Made by a program: the position numbers and the translations under genes. The notes beneath the pieces are model-generated. The model was not told the DNA's origin and did no database searches. It saw nothing but the letters and a program-made list of their open reading frames with translations. This document shows positions 9,542-18,741 of a stretch of 64,000 nt of DNA, in pieces (within the stretch, counting starts at the first letter, position 1; every line of letters begins with the position of its first letter). This DNA comes from an uncultured Bacilli bacterium (GTDB lineage: Bacteria > Bacillota_I > Bacilli_A > RF39 > UBA660): positions 124,001 through 188,000 of the forward strand of contig CAKOON010000002.1 in assembly GCA_934098565.1 (NCBI GenBank), read 5' to 3'.

Positions 9542-9763
9542 ATGGAATTAGAACTACAATATAAGATTAAGAATACTAAGAATTATTATAACTATTTAAA
9601 AGAAAATTCTTATTATATTAAAAGACTTAATAGAAGTTCTAAAGAATTTAGTAATTTTGATAATTTTGTTAAAGATAAGTATGGTCTAAGAGTTAGTGAT
9701 AAAATTAGTAAGACTATTGATAATATTGATTTGATTAATACGTTGTTAAAAGCAATTAAATAG
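9542..9763 (+). CDS. YlbE-like small protein
   Basis: 73-aa protein with the layout of the YlbE-like family: a short N-terminal helix, LKEN-YY-KRLNR (the family's LRENPxWYRKLxRNP motif), an aromatic/acidic stretch, and a C-terminal helix. Function unknown. Preceded by AAAGGGAGA, a good ribosome site. About 100 bases separate it from the YlbD-like gene. The family call is by motif memory only. Confidence 0.5.
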   Translation: MELELQYKIKNTKNYYNYLKENSYYIKRLNRSSKEFSNFDNFVKDKYGLRVSDKISKTIDNIDLINTLLKAIK

Positions 9764-9861
9764 ATGATAAGTTCTAATGAGAACGGATTGGTTATTATAA
9801 AAATGGAATTTATGGAAGAAAGTAATGAGTATTTAGATAGAAAAATAATTTGGAAAAGTGA

Positions 9862-9890
9862 TTGACTTTTAAAGAATTATTCTCTATGAT
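9862..9890 (+). promoter_or_regulatory. Promoter for the 9915 gene
   Basis: TTGACT at 9862-9867, 17-nt spacer, TATGAT at 9885-9890; the start codon is at 9915, preceded by AAAGGA. Confidence 0.75.
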
Positions 9891-9914
9891 ATTAATACCA
9901 AAAGGATTGATACA

Positions 9915-10751
9915 ATGAAGAAGCAATTAATTACAGAAAGTTTAAAAATAGAAGAAGAATATGCTTTAAATATAGAGACTTTAAAGGCTCAAGAAGAAAA
10001 TTTACGATTAAGACTTAAAGATTTAATAGATGGGAAAAATGATCCTGCTTATCTAAGTCTTTTAAAAGATATTAAAAACACTAAAAATATGTTGTTAGGT
10101 TTTTTATTCTTAAGAAAAGAATTAAAGTGTTCTTTAAGAATTGCTAGAAAGCCGGGAATTAACAAAGATGCTGCGATGGAAGCTATAATCTTGAGAAATT
10201 TAGTAGTAAACAAGGTGGAAATAGAGAAAGCTCATGCTAAGTATAGAAAATATTTACGGGAGAGAAATGAATATATTTTAAAGATTGGCCAGGAGAAGAG
10301 AGCTTTAGAGGAACTAATTAAGGAAACTAATAAAGGGGCTTCGGAGTTTACAGAAGAGGCATTTACTAAAGAGTTAGTAAGAATTTTTAGAAGTAATGAG
10401 TTTGGGAAAATGTATGACACTAAAGATGAGTGTTTAGGTTATTCAATTGGGCAGATTTTTATTATTAAGTATGCCTTAAATAATTTAGTACAGTATTTAG
10501 ATCAGGAAGATATATCTTTTAATATGCATATGATTATCAAGTTACTGGGTAACTATGAGTTTAAGTGTGATGGAAGGGTTAAGTCTTATCGCGATTTTGT
10601 AGCAGCTTTAAAAGAGGGAAATATTTATATGTGTAATTTTTCAAAGACTAGTCTTTCTTATCGACAAGCTCTTTATTTGTATAAACATGTTTGTAATACT
10701 TTCCATTTACCACGAGTAGTGGCTTATGGTTTAAGAAGAAAATTAAAATAG
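9915..10751 (+). CDS. Hypothetical helical protein
   Basis: 278 aa with no family that I recognise. The first 150 residues are strongly charged and helical with coiled-coil character (several EE/KK heptad-like stretches); the C-terminal half is more globular, ending in LPRVVAYGLRRKLK. No signal peptide or membrane segment. It has its own promoter and its stop codon lies within its own terminator, so it is a single-gene unit. Confidence 0.75.
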   Translation: MKKQLITESLKIEEEYALNIETLKAQEENLRLRLKDLIDGKNDPAYLSLLKDIKNTKNMLLGFLFLRKELKCSLRIARKPGINKDAAMEAIILRNLVVNKVEIEKAHAKYRKYLRERNEYILKIGQEKRALEELIKETNKGASEFTEEAFTKELVRIFRSNEFGKMYDTKDECLGYSIGQIFIIKYALNNLVQYLDQEDISFNMHMIIKLLGNYEFKCDGRVKSYRDFVAALKEGNIYMCNFSKTSLSYRQALYLYKHVCNTFHLPRVVAYGLRRKLK

Positions 10752-10773
10752 TTTGTCAAGAACTATTTTTTTT
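10745..10773 (+). terminator. Terminator of the 9915 gene
   Basis: 9-bp stem AAAATAGTT/AACTATTTT, 7-nt loop, T-run. The stop codon TAG is inside the 5' arm. Confidence 0.85.
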
Positions 10774-10844
10774 GATATAATTAACTTGTTTGTAGTCGCT
10801 TGTATTTAAAATTATTATATTTAATTAAAGGAAGTAGATAAAAT

Positions 10845-12479
10845 ATGAGTAAAATTAAAATATTTGGCTTAGGTGGGCTTAGTGAAACAGGTAAGAACAC
10901 TTATGTCGTTGAAGTTGACAATTCAATTTTTATATTGGATTGTGGACTTAAATTTGCAACAGAAAATTTATATGGAATAGATTATATTATTCCTGATTTT
11001 GATTATTTAGTAAAAAATAAAAAAAAGATTAGAGGATTATTCTTAACACATGGACATTATGAGAATATGGGTGCTACAAATGATTTAATAAGATTAATTC
11101 CTAATTTGAAGGTTTATTGTACTAAGTTTACGAAGTATGTTTTAGAAAGTGATGGGGTAAATCCTAATAACTTAGTAGAGATTGAGCCACATAAAAAGTT
11201 GAATTTTAGAGATGTTAGTATTTTTCCAATTAGTGTGTCCCATTCAACTCCTGATGCGGTTATGTATGTTATTAATACGAAAGATGGAGCCATTTGTTAT
11301 ACAGGGGATTTTATTATTGATCCATTAATGCGTGGCGCTTATGATATGGATTTGGGAAAAATTGCTTATGTTGGTAAAAAAGGGGTTTTAGCACTTTTGC
11401 AAGAATCAACATTTTCAGAGAAAGTAGGACATACTTCACCTAATCATCGCTTGGTTGGGATATTTAAAGAAGCCATTAGTCATACAAAGAATAGATTAAT
11501 GTTTTTAGTACTACCAACTCATCTTTATACTATCCAAGAAATATTTGCTGCTGCTCGTAATACGCATCGTAAAATTATTGTTATGGGTAAGCAGTTACAA
11601 AATTTGATAGATATGTCCTTAAAAGAAAATTATTTGACAATTCAAGATGGCTTGTTGGGAGATTTATCTAATATTAATGATAAAGACGCTATTATTCTGA
11701 TGGCTGATAGTAAACAAAATCCTTATGCTTGTATTAGTAAAGTCTTAAACGGTTATGATAAATTTATTCATTTGAAGCCAACCGATACTGTTGTCTTTGC
11801 CGAACCAAGATATGATGAAAATGAAAAATTATTAGTTAAGATTGAAAATGATTTGGCAATGCACGGTTGTGAGATTGTTTCTGTTCCTAAGAGAAAGACA
11901 ATTTTGCATCATGCGTCCAAAGAAGATTTAATGTTAATGATTAAATTGTTAAATCCTAAGTATTATATGCCGGTTAAGGGTGAATATCGTTATATGGTTA
12001 ATAACGCTAATTTAGCTAGTGATTTAGGTATTCCGGCCGAAAATATTTTACTAAAACAAAATGGTGATATTGTAGAAATTAACAATGGGGTTTTACAAGA
12101 TAACTTTAAGTCGATGAAGATTAATGATGTTTTGATTGATGGTAAGAGTAACGATGATGTTGGGGATTTGGTTGTTAAAGACCGTCAAATGTTAAGTGAA
12201 AATGGGATTGTCTTGATTTCTGCTACGATTTCCAAGAAAACAAGAGAAGTTTTAGTGGGACCAGAGGTAACCACCAGAGGATTTATCTATATTAAAGATA
12301 GTAAAGACATGATTAATGAGATTAAGAATATTTCTTTAGATGTTATTACGAGAAATATTACTGACCGTTATGTTGATTATACAAAGATTAAGACAGAAAT
12401 TAGAGAAGAATTAGGTAAATATTTATATAGTGAGACGGAATGTAAACCGATGATTATTGCGGTTATTCAAGAAGTATAA
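10845..12479 (+). CDS. Ribonuclease J paralogue with degraded metal site (J2-like)
   Basis: 544 aa with full RNase J architecture: beta-lactamase fold, beta-CASP (about 200-370), then the KPKYFMP-type region and the C-terminal domain (MLSENGIVLIS, VTTRGFIY). The key HxHxDH motif reads HGHYEN (69-74), so the Asp and last His are Glu and Asn. His133 and Asp155 remain, but the His in the MPxHGEYR motif is Lys (MPVKGEYR, about residue 377). The metal-dependent nuclease activity is therefore probably weak or absent. By analogy with RNase J2 it may be a non-catalytic partner of an RNase J1 encoded elsewhere (inference). Preceded by AAAGGAAGT. Confidence 0.85.
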   Translation: MSKIKIFGLGGLSETGKNTYVVEVDNSIFILDCGLKFATENLYGIDYIIPDFDYLVKNKKKIRGLFLTHGHYENMGATNDLIRLIPNLKVYCTKFTKYVLESDGVNPNNLVEIEPHKKLNFRDVSIFPISVSHSTPDAVMYVINTKDGAICYTGDFIIDPLMRGAYDMDLGKIAYVGKKGVLALLQESTFSEKVGHTSPNHRLVGIFKEAISHTKNRLMFLVLPTHLYTIQEIFAAARNTHRKIIVMGKQLQNLIDMSLKENYLTIQDGLLGDLSNINDKDAIILMADSKQNPYACISKVLNGYDKFIHLKPTDTVVFAEPRYDENEKLLVKIENDLAMHGCEIVSVPKRKTILHHASKEDLMLMIKLLNPKYYMPVKGEYRYMVNNANLASDLGIPAENILLKQNGDIVEINNGVLQDNFKSMKINDVLIDGKSNDDVGDLVVKDRQMLSENGIVLISATISKKTREVLVGPEVTTRGFIYIKDSKDMINEIKNISLDVITRNITDRYVDYTKIKTEIREELGKYLYSETECKPMIIAVIQEV

Positions 12480-12503
12480 AAAGAAGCTGATGAGGCTTCT
12501 TTA
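12479..12503 (+). terminator. Terminator after the RNase J paralogue
   Basis: 8-bp stem AAAGAAGC/GCTTCTTT with a 7-nt loop right after the stop codon; the T tract is short. Confidence 0.5.
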
Positions 12504-12540
12504 ATGTTATACAAGAATTGATTGGTGTTATTTTTGCCAT

Positions 12541-12585
12541 ATTTTCACCAGCAAATATCATAAAATAGTATTTGCTGGTGAAAAT
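12541..12585. repeat. 17-bp perfect inverted repeat
   Basis: Arms 12541-12557 and 12569-12585 are perfect complements around an 11-nt loop, followed on the plus strand by CAACCTTTTTG. It may be a second terminator for the RNase J gene. Its length and perfection are unusual for this window, so a small mobile relic or binding site is an alternative. Confidence 0.6.
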
Positions 12586-12693
12586 CAACCTTTTTGCTAA
12601 CAATTATTATAGTTGGTATTGGTTCTTAACTAACTGTATGTTATATTTTAATTAGATGTTTATTACAACTTTGATTGAAAAAGGTTGAAATTT

Positions 12694-13194
12694 ATGAAGA
12701 AAGTAATTTGGATTTTAGCGGGATTTAAAATTTTCGAAGTAGTTTTTACGACAATCTTGGGATTAGTTTTATTGGTTTGGCTGGTGGGAGAGTTTATATA
12801 TTTTAGAGAGCCAATTAATGTGGTGAATGCTAATTTTAAAGAAGAAGTTTCTTTTAAGAAACCGGTTAAGTCATCATTGATTTTCGAGACTCCAAACGCA
12901 TTTCGTTTTGCAGATGAATTTTCTGTCTTTTTCTATGAACAAGATGATAATGAAGATATCATAAGACAATTAGAAAATAGTGATTTAAAATATCTTGAGA
13001 ACCAGATATTAGTTTGTAAGAAGAATTTTAAATTAGAGTTTTATCATCTATTTGAAGATAATTTTTTGAAAGAGATAAATAAAAATACTAATCTATATTA
13101 TAAGATTAAAACTTTAAGGAGTAGTAAGATGATACTTGTTTATGATAAGAGTACTTATAAACTATATTATATTGGGTGTTATTTTAAAGTGTGA
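12694..13194 (+). CDS. Single-span membrane protein, hypothetical
   Basis: 166 aa from ATG 12694. An in-frame TTG at 12685 directly abuts the AAGG ribosome site and is too close to be used. One hydrophobic helix at about residues 5-32, then an external or cytoplasmic domain rich in Phe/Tyr/Lys. No family recognised. The next gene starts 13 nt after its stop, so they are probably co-transcribed. Confidence 0.65.
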   Translation: MKKVIWILAGFKIFEVVFTTILGLVLLVWLVGEFIYFREPINVVNANFKEEVSFKKPVKSSLIFETPNAFRFADEFSVFFYEQDDNEDIIRQLENSDLKYLENQILVCKKNFKLEFYHLFEDNFLKEINKNTNLYYKIKTLRSSKMILVYDKSTYKLYYIGCYFKV

Positions 13195-13207
13195 AGGAAT
13201 TTTTCTT

Positions 13208-13606
13208 ATGCCGAGACATGAATTGGGAATTATTGAAAACATAGATATAGATGAATTAATTAGAAAATTTAAGAATAATAAATTAAATTTAAAAGATAAG
13301 ATTATTACTTATAGACTTTTTCATGAATGTAAACCTAGTAAATATGATTGTATTTCTGTTGATGAGTTTATTATGGAGAAAATTAAAAATCTAGATTTTA
13401 AAAGTTATGCGTTTAATTTTTTAGAAAATAAGGGTTTTGATTATTATTATATTACTATTATCCCCCCAACTAGTTTATTAATAATCATTGAAAAATTAAA
13501 TGTTTTGGAGATGGATAAAACTTGGCAAGATGAGATAAACATGTTAAAAGATAAGTTAAGCGAGGCCTATAAAAAGGATAAATATATTATTCATTATGGA
13601 ATATAA
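13208..13606 (+). CDS. Hypothetical cytoplasmic protein
   Basis: 132 aa from ATG 13208 (MPRHELGI), chosen because GAAGGAA lies 10 nt upstream. The longer reading from 13136 would overlap the previous gene by 59 bases and lacks a ribosome site. Soluble, no signal peptide, no motif recognised. Probably in the same transcript as the 12694 gene. Confidence 0.65.
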   Translation: MPRHELGIIENIDIDELIRKFKNNKLNLKDKIITYRLFHECKPSKYDCISVDEFIMEKIKNLDFKSYAFNFLENKGFDYYYITIIPPTSLLIIIEKLNVLEMDKTWQDEINMLKDKLSEAYKKDKYIIHYGI

Positions 13607-13697
13607 AAAAAGATGTATAAATTTATTGATGATAAGGCACTATATAGATGTCTTTTCTTTTAACTATTTATTTAGTATAATCTAAGAGGTGATGTTA

Positions 13698-14777
13698 ATG
13701 GCTTATATAATTATAGGTATGCTAGGAATAGTTATTATTCTTTTGCTAATATTACTTCTAAGAAATAAAAAGAGTAATAATACAGATATAGTAGAGAGAT
13801 TAGGTAAATTAGAGACTAATTTAACTAAAGATATATTAGAATTTAAATACGGATTAAGTAAGGATATAAGTAGGGATTTTAAGGTACTTAATGATGACAT
13901 TAGAAATAGTTTAATCAGAATAAATGAGAAAGTTAATCTTAATTTAGATGAGAATTTTAATAAGACTAATAAGACTTTTAATAATATTTTAGAAAGACTT
14001 AGTAAGATTGATGAAGCTCAAAAAAGAATTGATAATTTAAGTAGTGATATTGTTTCTTTACAGGGGATATTAACTGATAAAAAAACTAGGGGTATTTATG
14101 GAGAAGTAAATCTTAGTTATATTTTGAGTAGTATTTTTGGTGAGAAGAATGATAATATCTATCGACTACAATATACTTTACCAAATGGTTATATTGCTGA
14201 CTCGATAATTTTTGCTCCGGAGCCACTGGGGCATATCTGTATAGATAGTAAATTTCCATTAGAAAATTATCAACGAATGGTCGATAAAAATCTAAGTATG
14301 GATTTAAGAAATAGTTATGCAAAAGCTTTTAAAAGTGACGTTAAGAAACATATTGAGGCGATTAGACAGAAGTATATTATCCATGGGGTTACTTCTAGTC
14401 AAGCAATTATGTTTTTGCCAGCAGAAGCCATATTTGCCGAGATTAATGCTTATTATCCTGAATTAGTGGCCTATGCTTATGAAGCTAATGTCTTTATAGC
14501 TAGTCCGACAACTTTAGTTAGTACCTTAACAACGATAAGTATGATTTTGCAAAATATGAAGAGAGATAAGTATGCTAAAGTGATTGCGGATAATCTTAAT
14601 TTACTTAGTGATGAGTTCAATAAATACCGAGTTCGTTGGGATAAATTAAGTCGAAGTATTGAGGCGGTTAATAAAGACGTTAAAGAGATCAATATAACAA
14701 CTACGAAGATTACCAAGCGTTTTCAAGCTATTAACGGTGTAACATTAGAGGAGATTACAGATGAAGAAGAAAGTTAA
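13698..14777 (+). CDS. rmuC: DNA recombination protein RmuC
   Basis: 359 aa. An N-terminal membrane helix (about 1-20) and a coiled-coil region (about 25-110) precede the RmuC nuclease-like domain (about 115-340) with the motifs TRGIYGEVNL, YIADSIIFAP and ICIDSKFPLENY. RmuC proteins limit recombination between inverted repeats and belong to the PD-(D/E)XK-like group. The start at ATG 13698 follows AGAGGTGAT; a GTG nine bases earlier is inside that site. The next gene overlaps the end by 17 bases, implying translational coupling. Confidence 0.88.
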   Translation: MAYIIIGMLGIVIILLLILLLRNKKSNNTDIVERLGKLETNLTKDILEFKYGLSKDISRDFKVLNDDIRNSLIRINEKVNLNLDENFNKTNKTFNNILERLSKIDEAQKRIDNLSSDIVSLQGILTDKKTRGIYGEVNLSYILSSIFGEKNDNIYRLQYTLPNGYIADSIIFAPEPLGHICIDSKFPLENYQRMVDKNLSMDLRNSYAKAFKSDVKKHIEAIRQKYIIHGVTSSQAIMFLPAEAIFAEINAYYPELVAYAYEANVFIASPTTLVSTLTTISMILQNMKRDKYAKVIADNLNLLSDEFNKYRVRWDKLSRSIEAVNKDVKEINITTTKITKRFQAINGVTLEEITDEEES

Positions 14778-16404
14778 CAAATTATTAGATAAGCATTATA
14801 TGATGATAATAGGAATATTTCTGGTTGCTTTGGGACTTTTGCTGCCACTTTTTATTAGCAAGTACCATATAGGTAATGATACTATGTATCATTTAGCGAC
14901 TATTTCCAGTATTAAAGACTTAATTAAAACCAATTTTATGAGTGGCATAACCGGGAAAATACTTCCTAATGTGGGAAATGGTTTTGGTTATGGAAGTAGG
15001 TTATTTTATCCACCGATATTTCATACTTGTACGGCTTATCTTTCTTATTTTTTAGATAATTTTGGCATAGGACTTACAACTAGTGTAAAGATATTTTACT
15101 TATTTACTTTCTTTTTATCGGGAGTAAGTATGTATATATGTAGTTATCGTTTTACTAAGAAGAAATCTTTAGCGTTTATAGCCAGTGTTATTTATTTAGC
15201 TAGTAGTTATCATTTGAATGAAATTTATGTCAGAGACGCACAAGCGGAGAGCATTTTATTTATCTTTTTACCTTTAGTTATTTTAAGTATTAAGGAACTT
15301 TTAGAAGGTAATAAGAAGTGGTTTTATCCTTGTTTTATTATTGGTTACGTAGGAGGAATTTTATCGCATTTTACGATGATGATATATGTAACTTTGTTCT
15401 TAGGAATTACAATGTTATGTCTTTATAAGAAAGTGTTTAAAAAAGAATTTTTAGTTCCTTTTATTAAGGGGTGTATCTTAGTCTTATTATTATCATTATT
15501 CTTCTTTGAACCTTTATTTGAACATAAACTATTGGGTAATTATATGGTTTATAAGAAGTGGGTTATGTCTTGGGGGGTATGGCATACGACATTATGGGGA
15601 ATAGAATATCTTATACCAATAGGTTGTTCGGGAATATATTTTTACTTTTCAATAGTAGTTATTATTCTAATGATTTATTTATTAATTAAGAAAAGAGGAG
15701 CTTTTAAAGAAGATAAATACAAGTTAATTGGTATATTTACTTTGATTAGTTTTATTATGTCAACAAGATATTCTCCTTGGAAAATTATGCCCTATAGTCT
15801 GTTTATGATACAATTTGGGTGGCGTTTAGTAGCTTTAGTTATCTTAGGATTTAGTATTATGGCGCCGATAAGTTTAGAAAAGTCTTCGAGAGCTTTAAAA
15901 GTTTTATGTATAGTTGGTATTATTCTACCCGGAGTTTTAAGTATTCATTTTGCTAATGACAGTGTTTTTAAAGAGATAGATTATTCTTATGGATTAGGAT
16001 GGCAAAATGAGTATATGCCAGTTAATTTAATTGACCATAAAGATTATTATGACAACAGAAGCAAGAATGTTATTAATATGGATACTAAAGAAGAAGTAAG
16101 TGTTACCGAAGAAGAATTTCCAAGTATCAAGTTTGCTATTAATGAAGATGGAGTATATGAGTTACCCAGAATATTCTATTACGGATATAGTTTAGTAGAT
16201 GAAAATCAACAAAATATTGCTTTACATGAGAGTGAAAATGGCTTTTTAGAGGCTAATTTAAGTAGTGGCAGTTATACTTTAGAATTTAAAGGTAGTACTA
16301 TGTATAGAGTATGTTCTTCAATATCTTTAGGAACTTTAATTAGTTTAATTGGTTACTGCGTAGTTAAGAAATGTGAAAAATCTTATAGAAAGAGAAGTCT
16401 ATAA
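14761..16404 (+). CDS. Polytopic membrane protein, PTPS-related/GT-C-like
   Basis: 547 aa with about ten or more hydrophobic segments. The first extracytoplasmic loop has HIGNDTMYHLATI, followed by FGYGSRLFYPP, the signature of the membrane family often annotated as 6-pyruvoyl-tetrahydropterin synthase-related, which looks like GT-C glycosyltransferases acting on lipid-linked sugars. A non-membrane C-terminal stretch (about 415-520) and a final helix follow. Substrate unknown. It starts inside the end of rmuC (17-base overlap). Confidence 0.7.
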   Translation: MKKKVNKLLDKHYMMIIGIFLVALGLLLPLFISKYHIGNDTMYHLATISSIKDLIKTNFMSGITGKILPNVGNGFGYGSRLFYPPIFHTCTAYLSYFLDNFGIGLTTSVKIFYLFTFFLSGVSMYICSYRFTKKKSLAFIASVIYLASSYHLNEIYVRDAQAESILFIFLPLVILSIKELLEGNKKWFYPCFIIGYVGGILSHFTMMIYVTLFLGITMLCLYKKVFKKEFLVPFIKGCILVLLLSLFFFEPLFEHKLLGNYMVYKKWVMSWGVWHTTLWGIEYLIPIGCSGIYFYFSIVVIILMIYLLIKKRGAFKEDKYKLIGIFTLISFIMSTRYSPWKIMPYSLFMIQFGWRLVALVILGFSIMAPISLEKSSRALKVLCIVGIILPGVLSIHFANDSVFKEIDYSYGLGWQNEYMPVNLIDHKDYYDNRSKNVINMDTKEEVSVTEEEFPSIKFAINEDGVYELPRIFYYGYSLVDENQQNIALHESENGFLEANLSSGSYTLEFKGSTMYRVCSSISLGTLISLIGYCVVKKCEKSYRKRSL

Positions 16405-16411
16405 GATTTTT

Positions 16412-17479
16412 TTAACTGTAGATTTTATCAATACATTCGCGTTTATAAGTTAGAGAAGGGTGAACATAAAGATTAAGAGTGATACTGACGTTAGAATGGC
16501 CTAAAACCTCAGCTAAGGCTTTAACGTCCATGTTTTTTTCAACGGCATTAGTGGCAAAGGTGTGTCTTAGAGCATGGAATTTATGTTTTTTAATTCCCCA
16601 TTTTTTTAAATAGAACTGGTATTTATTATAGTAAGAACGAGGTTCCATATAGTGGTAGGAATTAGTTAAAAAGTAATTTTTTTCACTAGGGAAAGTGTCT
16701 AAATATTCTCTTAGAGGAGTAAGAAGTTTATTAGCAATAGGGACAATACGGTTAGAATTATTGGTTTTAGGACTGTCTAAAACGACTCTAGTTTTATTGT
16801 TTAGATTATCTGATTTAACTCTGATAAGGGTATGATTTATGTAAATTAAACAATTATTTAAGTCGAAATTTTCTTTTTTTAGAGCACATAATTCGCCGAT
16901 ACGGATACCGGTAAAAAGAGAAAGAGCAATGCCGAGGCAAATGGGATTGTCGCTAACAAGCGTGTTGTTTTCGAGACGAGTTATTTCATTTTTCTGAAAG
17001 ACATCAATGTTTTTCTTTTTTTTGATAGGAATATCAAAATCCAGCATTAAGTGATTATATTTTACTATTTGTTTTAAGAGCATTCCGAGTTCATGAACGG
17101 TATTTGTCTCCAAGAATATTAGCTTAGTGTTTAAATAACTTTCAATTGTTTGTTTATCTAGTGAACTTAGCTTATATTCACCTAGCTCTGGCATGATATG
17201 TTTTTTGATTTTACTAACATATGTGGCGTAAGTTGATAATTTTACTTTGTCTTTTTTGTATTCTAACCATCTTAGAACATATAAAGAAAATTTATTTCTA
17301 TTGATGGTGATTTTCCTTTCTTTCTCTGTAATTATTTTTCTTCTTTTATTTTTGACATCGGTATAGCTTTTGCCGTATAAGTAACCGTAAACAGCTAAAT
17401 CACCATTGTAGGCTTTAATATAGCGGGCTTCGTAACGACCGTCTTTTCTTTTAAATATGCTTTCTCCTTTTCTTCCCAT
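16412..17479 (-). CDS. Tyrosine recombinase/integrase, solo
   Basis: 355 aa. An N-terminal arm-binding-like domain (SIFKRKDGRYEARYIK), a core-binding SAM-like domain (about 60-160) and a catalytic domain with Arg in TGIRIGEL, Lys in SPKTNNSNR, HALRHTFAT and LGHSNVSITLNLY (His/Tyr): the full R-K-HxxR-H-Y set. It is typical of ICE or phage integrases. No excisionase, relaxase or phage gene is adjacent, so it is either a domesticated recombinase or the relic of a lost element. AGGAGG ribosome site 8 nt upstream of ATG 17479. Convergent with the 14761 gene, only 7 bases apart. Confidence 0.88.
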   Translation of the reverse strand: MGRKGESIFKRKDGRYEARYIKAYNGDLAVYGYLYGKSYTDVKNKRRKIITEKERKITINRNKFSLYVLRWLEYKKDKVKLSTYATYVSKIKKHIMPELGEYKLSSLDKQTIESYLNTKLIFLETNTVHELGMLLKQIVKYNHLMLDFDIPIKKKKNIDVFQKNEITRLENNTLVSDNPICLGIALSLFTGIRIGELCALKKENFDLNNCLIYINHTLIRVKSDNLNNKTRVVLDSPKTNNSNRIVPIANKLLTPLREYLDTFPSEKNYFLTNSYHYMEPRSYYNKYQFYLKKWGIKKHKFHALRHTFATNAVEKNMDVKALAEVLGHSNVSITLNLYVHPSLTYKRECIDKIYS

Positions 17480-17588
17480 AATTTATCCTCCTATACGTAT
17501 TCTTTTATATTATTATCTATTATTTATTTTTAATACTAAAATATGAAAATTTCTTTATTCTCTCATCTTTAGATTATTATAGCATTAA

Positions 17589-17637
17589 AAAAGAGTCTGT
17601 TGCATGATAGGTTTACTATTTATAAACAGATTCTTTT
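17589..17637. repeat. 13-bp imperfect inverted repeat upstream of the integrase
   Basis: Arms 17589-17601 and 17625-17637 match at 12 of 13 positions (the odd pair is G-T). It lies between the integrase and uppP and may be a structured leader, an operator or an old attachment arm. Confidence 0.35.
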
Positions 17638-17685
17638 CGGTTTGAGATAATTAGGGAGGATTTTACTCTATAATCAAGATTTTTT

Positions 17686-17712
17686 TTTCATAGAGTTGCA
17701 AATTCTATGAAA
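17686..17712. repeat. 9-bp perfect inverted repeat
   Basis: TTTCATAGA at 17686-17694 and its complement at 17704-17712, preceded by a T-run on the plus strand. Function unclear. Together with the preceding repeat it fills the 300-base gap between the integrase and uppP; no coding region is supported there. Confidence 0.3.
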
Positions 17713-17747
17713 GCTATTTTATTTACGTTCCGGGATAAGAACATAAT

Positions 17748-17775
17748 AAAACCACCCCTTTTAAGGGTGGTTTTT
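17748..17775. terminator. Terminator of uppP (possibly bidirectional)
   Basis: 10-bp stem AAAACCACCC/GGGTGGTTTT with a 7-nt loop, T-rich in both directions, immediately 3' of the minus-strand uppP gene. Confidence 0.85.
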
Positions 17776-17776
17776 A

Positions 17777-18589
17777 CTATCTAAAATAGATAAAGATAAA
17801 TAAGGCTACTAAGACACAATAAATTGAGAACTTCCAAAGTTTACCGTTTTTAACAATCTCTGATAACCACTTATAAGTAAAGTAAGTTACAATACCAGCC
17901 GCTACCATTCCAAGGAAATATCCTAATAAGAGATTAGAAGCAATTCCTGATTTAATAACGTCTATACTACTTAGTCCGAAAGACGCCACTGAAACGGGAA
18001 AATACAACATAAAGGTGTATTTTAGGGAAGACTCTCTATTTAGACCACATAGTAAGCAACCTACTAAAACCATACCACTACGAGATAATCCGGGAAGTAG
18101 AGCACACATTTGAAATAAACCAATAATAAGAGCATCCTTATAGGTAATCTCATTATCTTTTTTCTTGCCATTACTAGATTTAACTACGAATAAGGCTAAA
18201 GCCGTAATTAAAAGGGCAAGTCCTACTTCTTTAACACTAGCAATAGCTTCAATCTTGTCCTTGAATAATAAACCTATAATACCTACAGGGATAGAACCAA
18301 CGACAATAAGCAAGCAATACTTAAAGTCATCATAATACTTCTTTTTATCTTTTTTATCCCCAAATAAATACTTAAAGAAACTACTAACTAATCTAACGAT
18401 ATCTTTCCAGAATATTATTAAAATAGCAATAAAAGAGCCAAAATTAACCATAACTTCAAAGTTTAAATCATTAAACATATTAGTATTAAATAGTTCTCTA
18501 AAGATAAGTAAATGACCACTACTAGAGATAGGTAGAGGTTCGGTTAATCCTTGGATAATACCAAGAATTATGTATTTTATTAACTCCAT
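17777..18589 (-). CDS. uppP: Undecaprenyl-diphosphatase
   Basis: 270-aa polytopic membrane enzyme that dephosphorylates undecaprenyl diphosphate to recycle the lipid carrier for peptidoglycan and teichoic acids. Motif 1 QGLTEPLPISSSGH at residues 13-26 and motif 2 LLPGLSRSG at about 163-171 contain the expected Glu, Ser/His and Arg. Length is normal for the family. ATG 18589 follows AGGTGAT. Divergent from a two-component system, and next to envelope genes. Confidence 0.93.
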   Translation of the reverse strand: MELIKYIILGIIQGLTEPLPISSSGHLLIFRELFNTNMFNDLNFEVMVNFGSFIAILIIFWKDIVRLVSSFFKYLFGDKKDKKKYYDDFKYCLLIVVGSIPVGIIGLLFKDKIEAIASVKEVGLALLITALALFVVKSSNGKKKDNEITYKDALIIGLFQMCALLPGLSRSGMVLVGCLLCGLNRESSLKYTFMLYFPVSVASFGLSSIDVIKSGIASNLLLGYFLGMVAAGIVTYFTYKWLSEIVKNGKLWKFSIYCVLVALFIFIYFR

Positions 18590-18643
18590 ATCAAATCACC
18601 TAGTTAATTATATAATAAATTTTCATAAATAGAAATATATTTT

Positions 18644-18656
18644 CCTAATAATTAGG
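18644..18656. promoter_or_regulatory. Palindrome in the uppP/response-regulator divergent region
   Basis: CCTAATAATTAGG is a perfect 6+1+6 palindrome between the divergent starts. It could be an operator for the adjacent regulator (inference). Confidence 0.3.
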
Positions 18657-18672
18657 TATTTCTAGGGAAATA

Positions 18673-18701
18673 TTGACTTTATATATAAAGTGTAATATTC
18701 T
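18673..18701 (+). promoter_or_regulatory. Promoter of the two-component operon
   Basis: TTGACT at 18673-18678 and TATTCT at 18696-18701, 17-nt spacer, about 40 nt before the regulator start. Confidence 0.5.
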
Positions 18702-18741
18702 AAGACTGCTAGGATTTAGAAAAATTATGGGTGGTGTTTAT

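Noticed and set aside
9764..9865. 33-codon frame after the YlbE-like gene
   Set aside because: No ribosome site, low-information sequence, and it runs into the -35 box of the next promoter.
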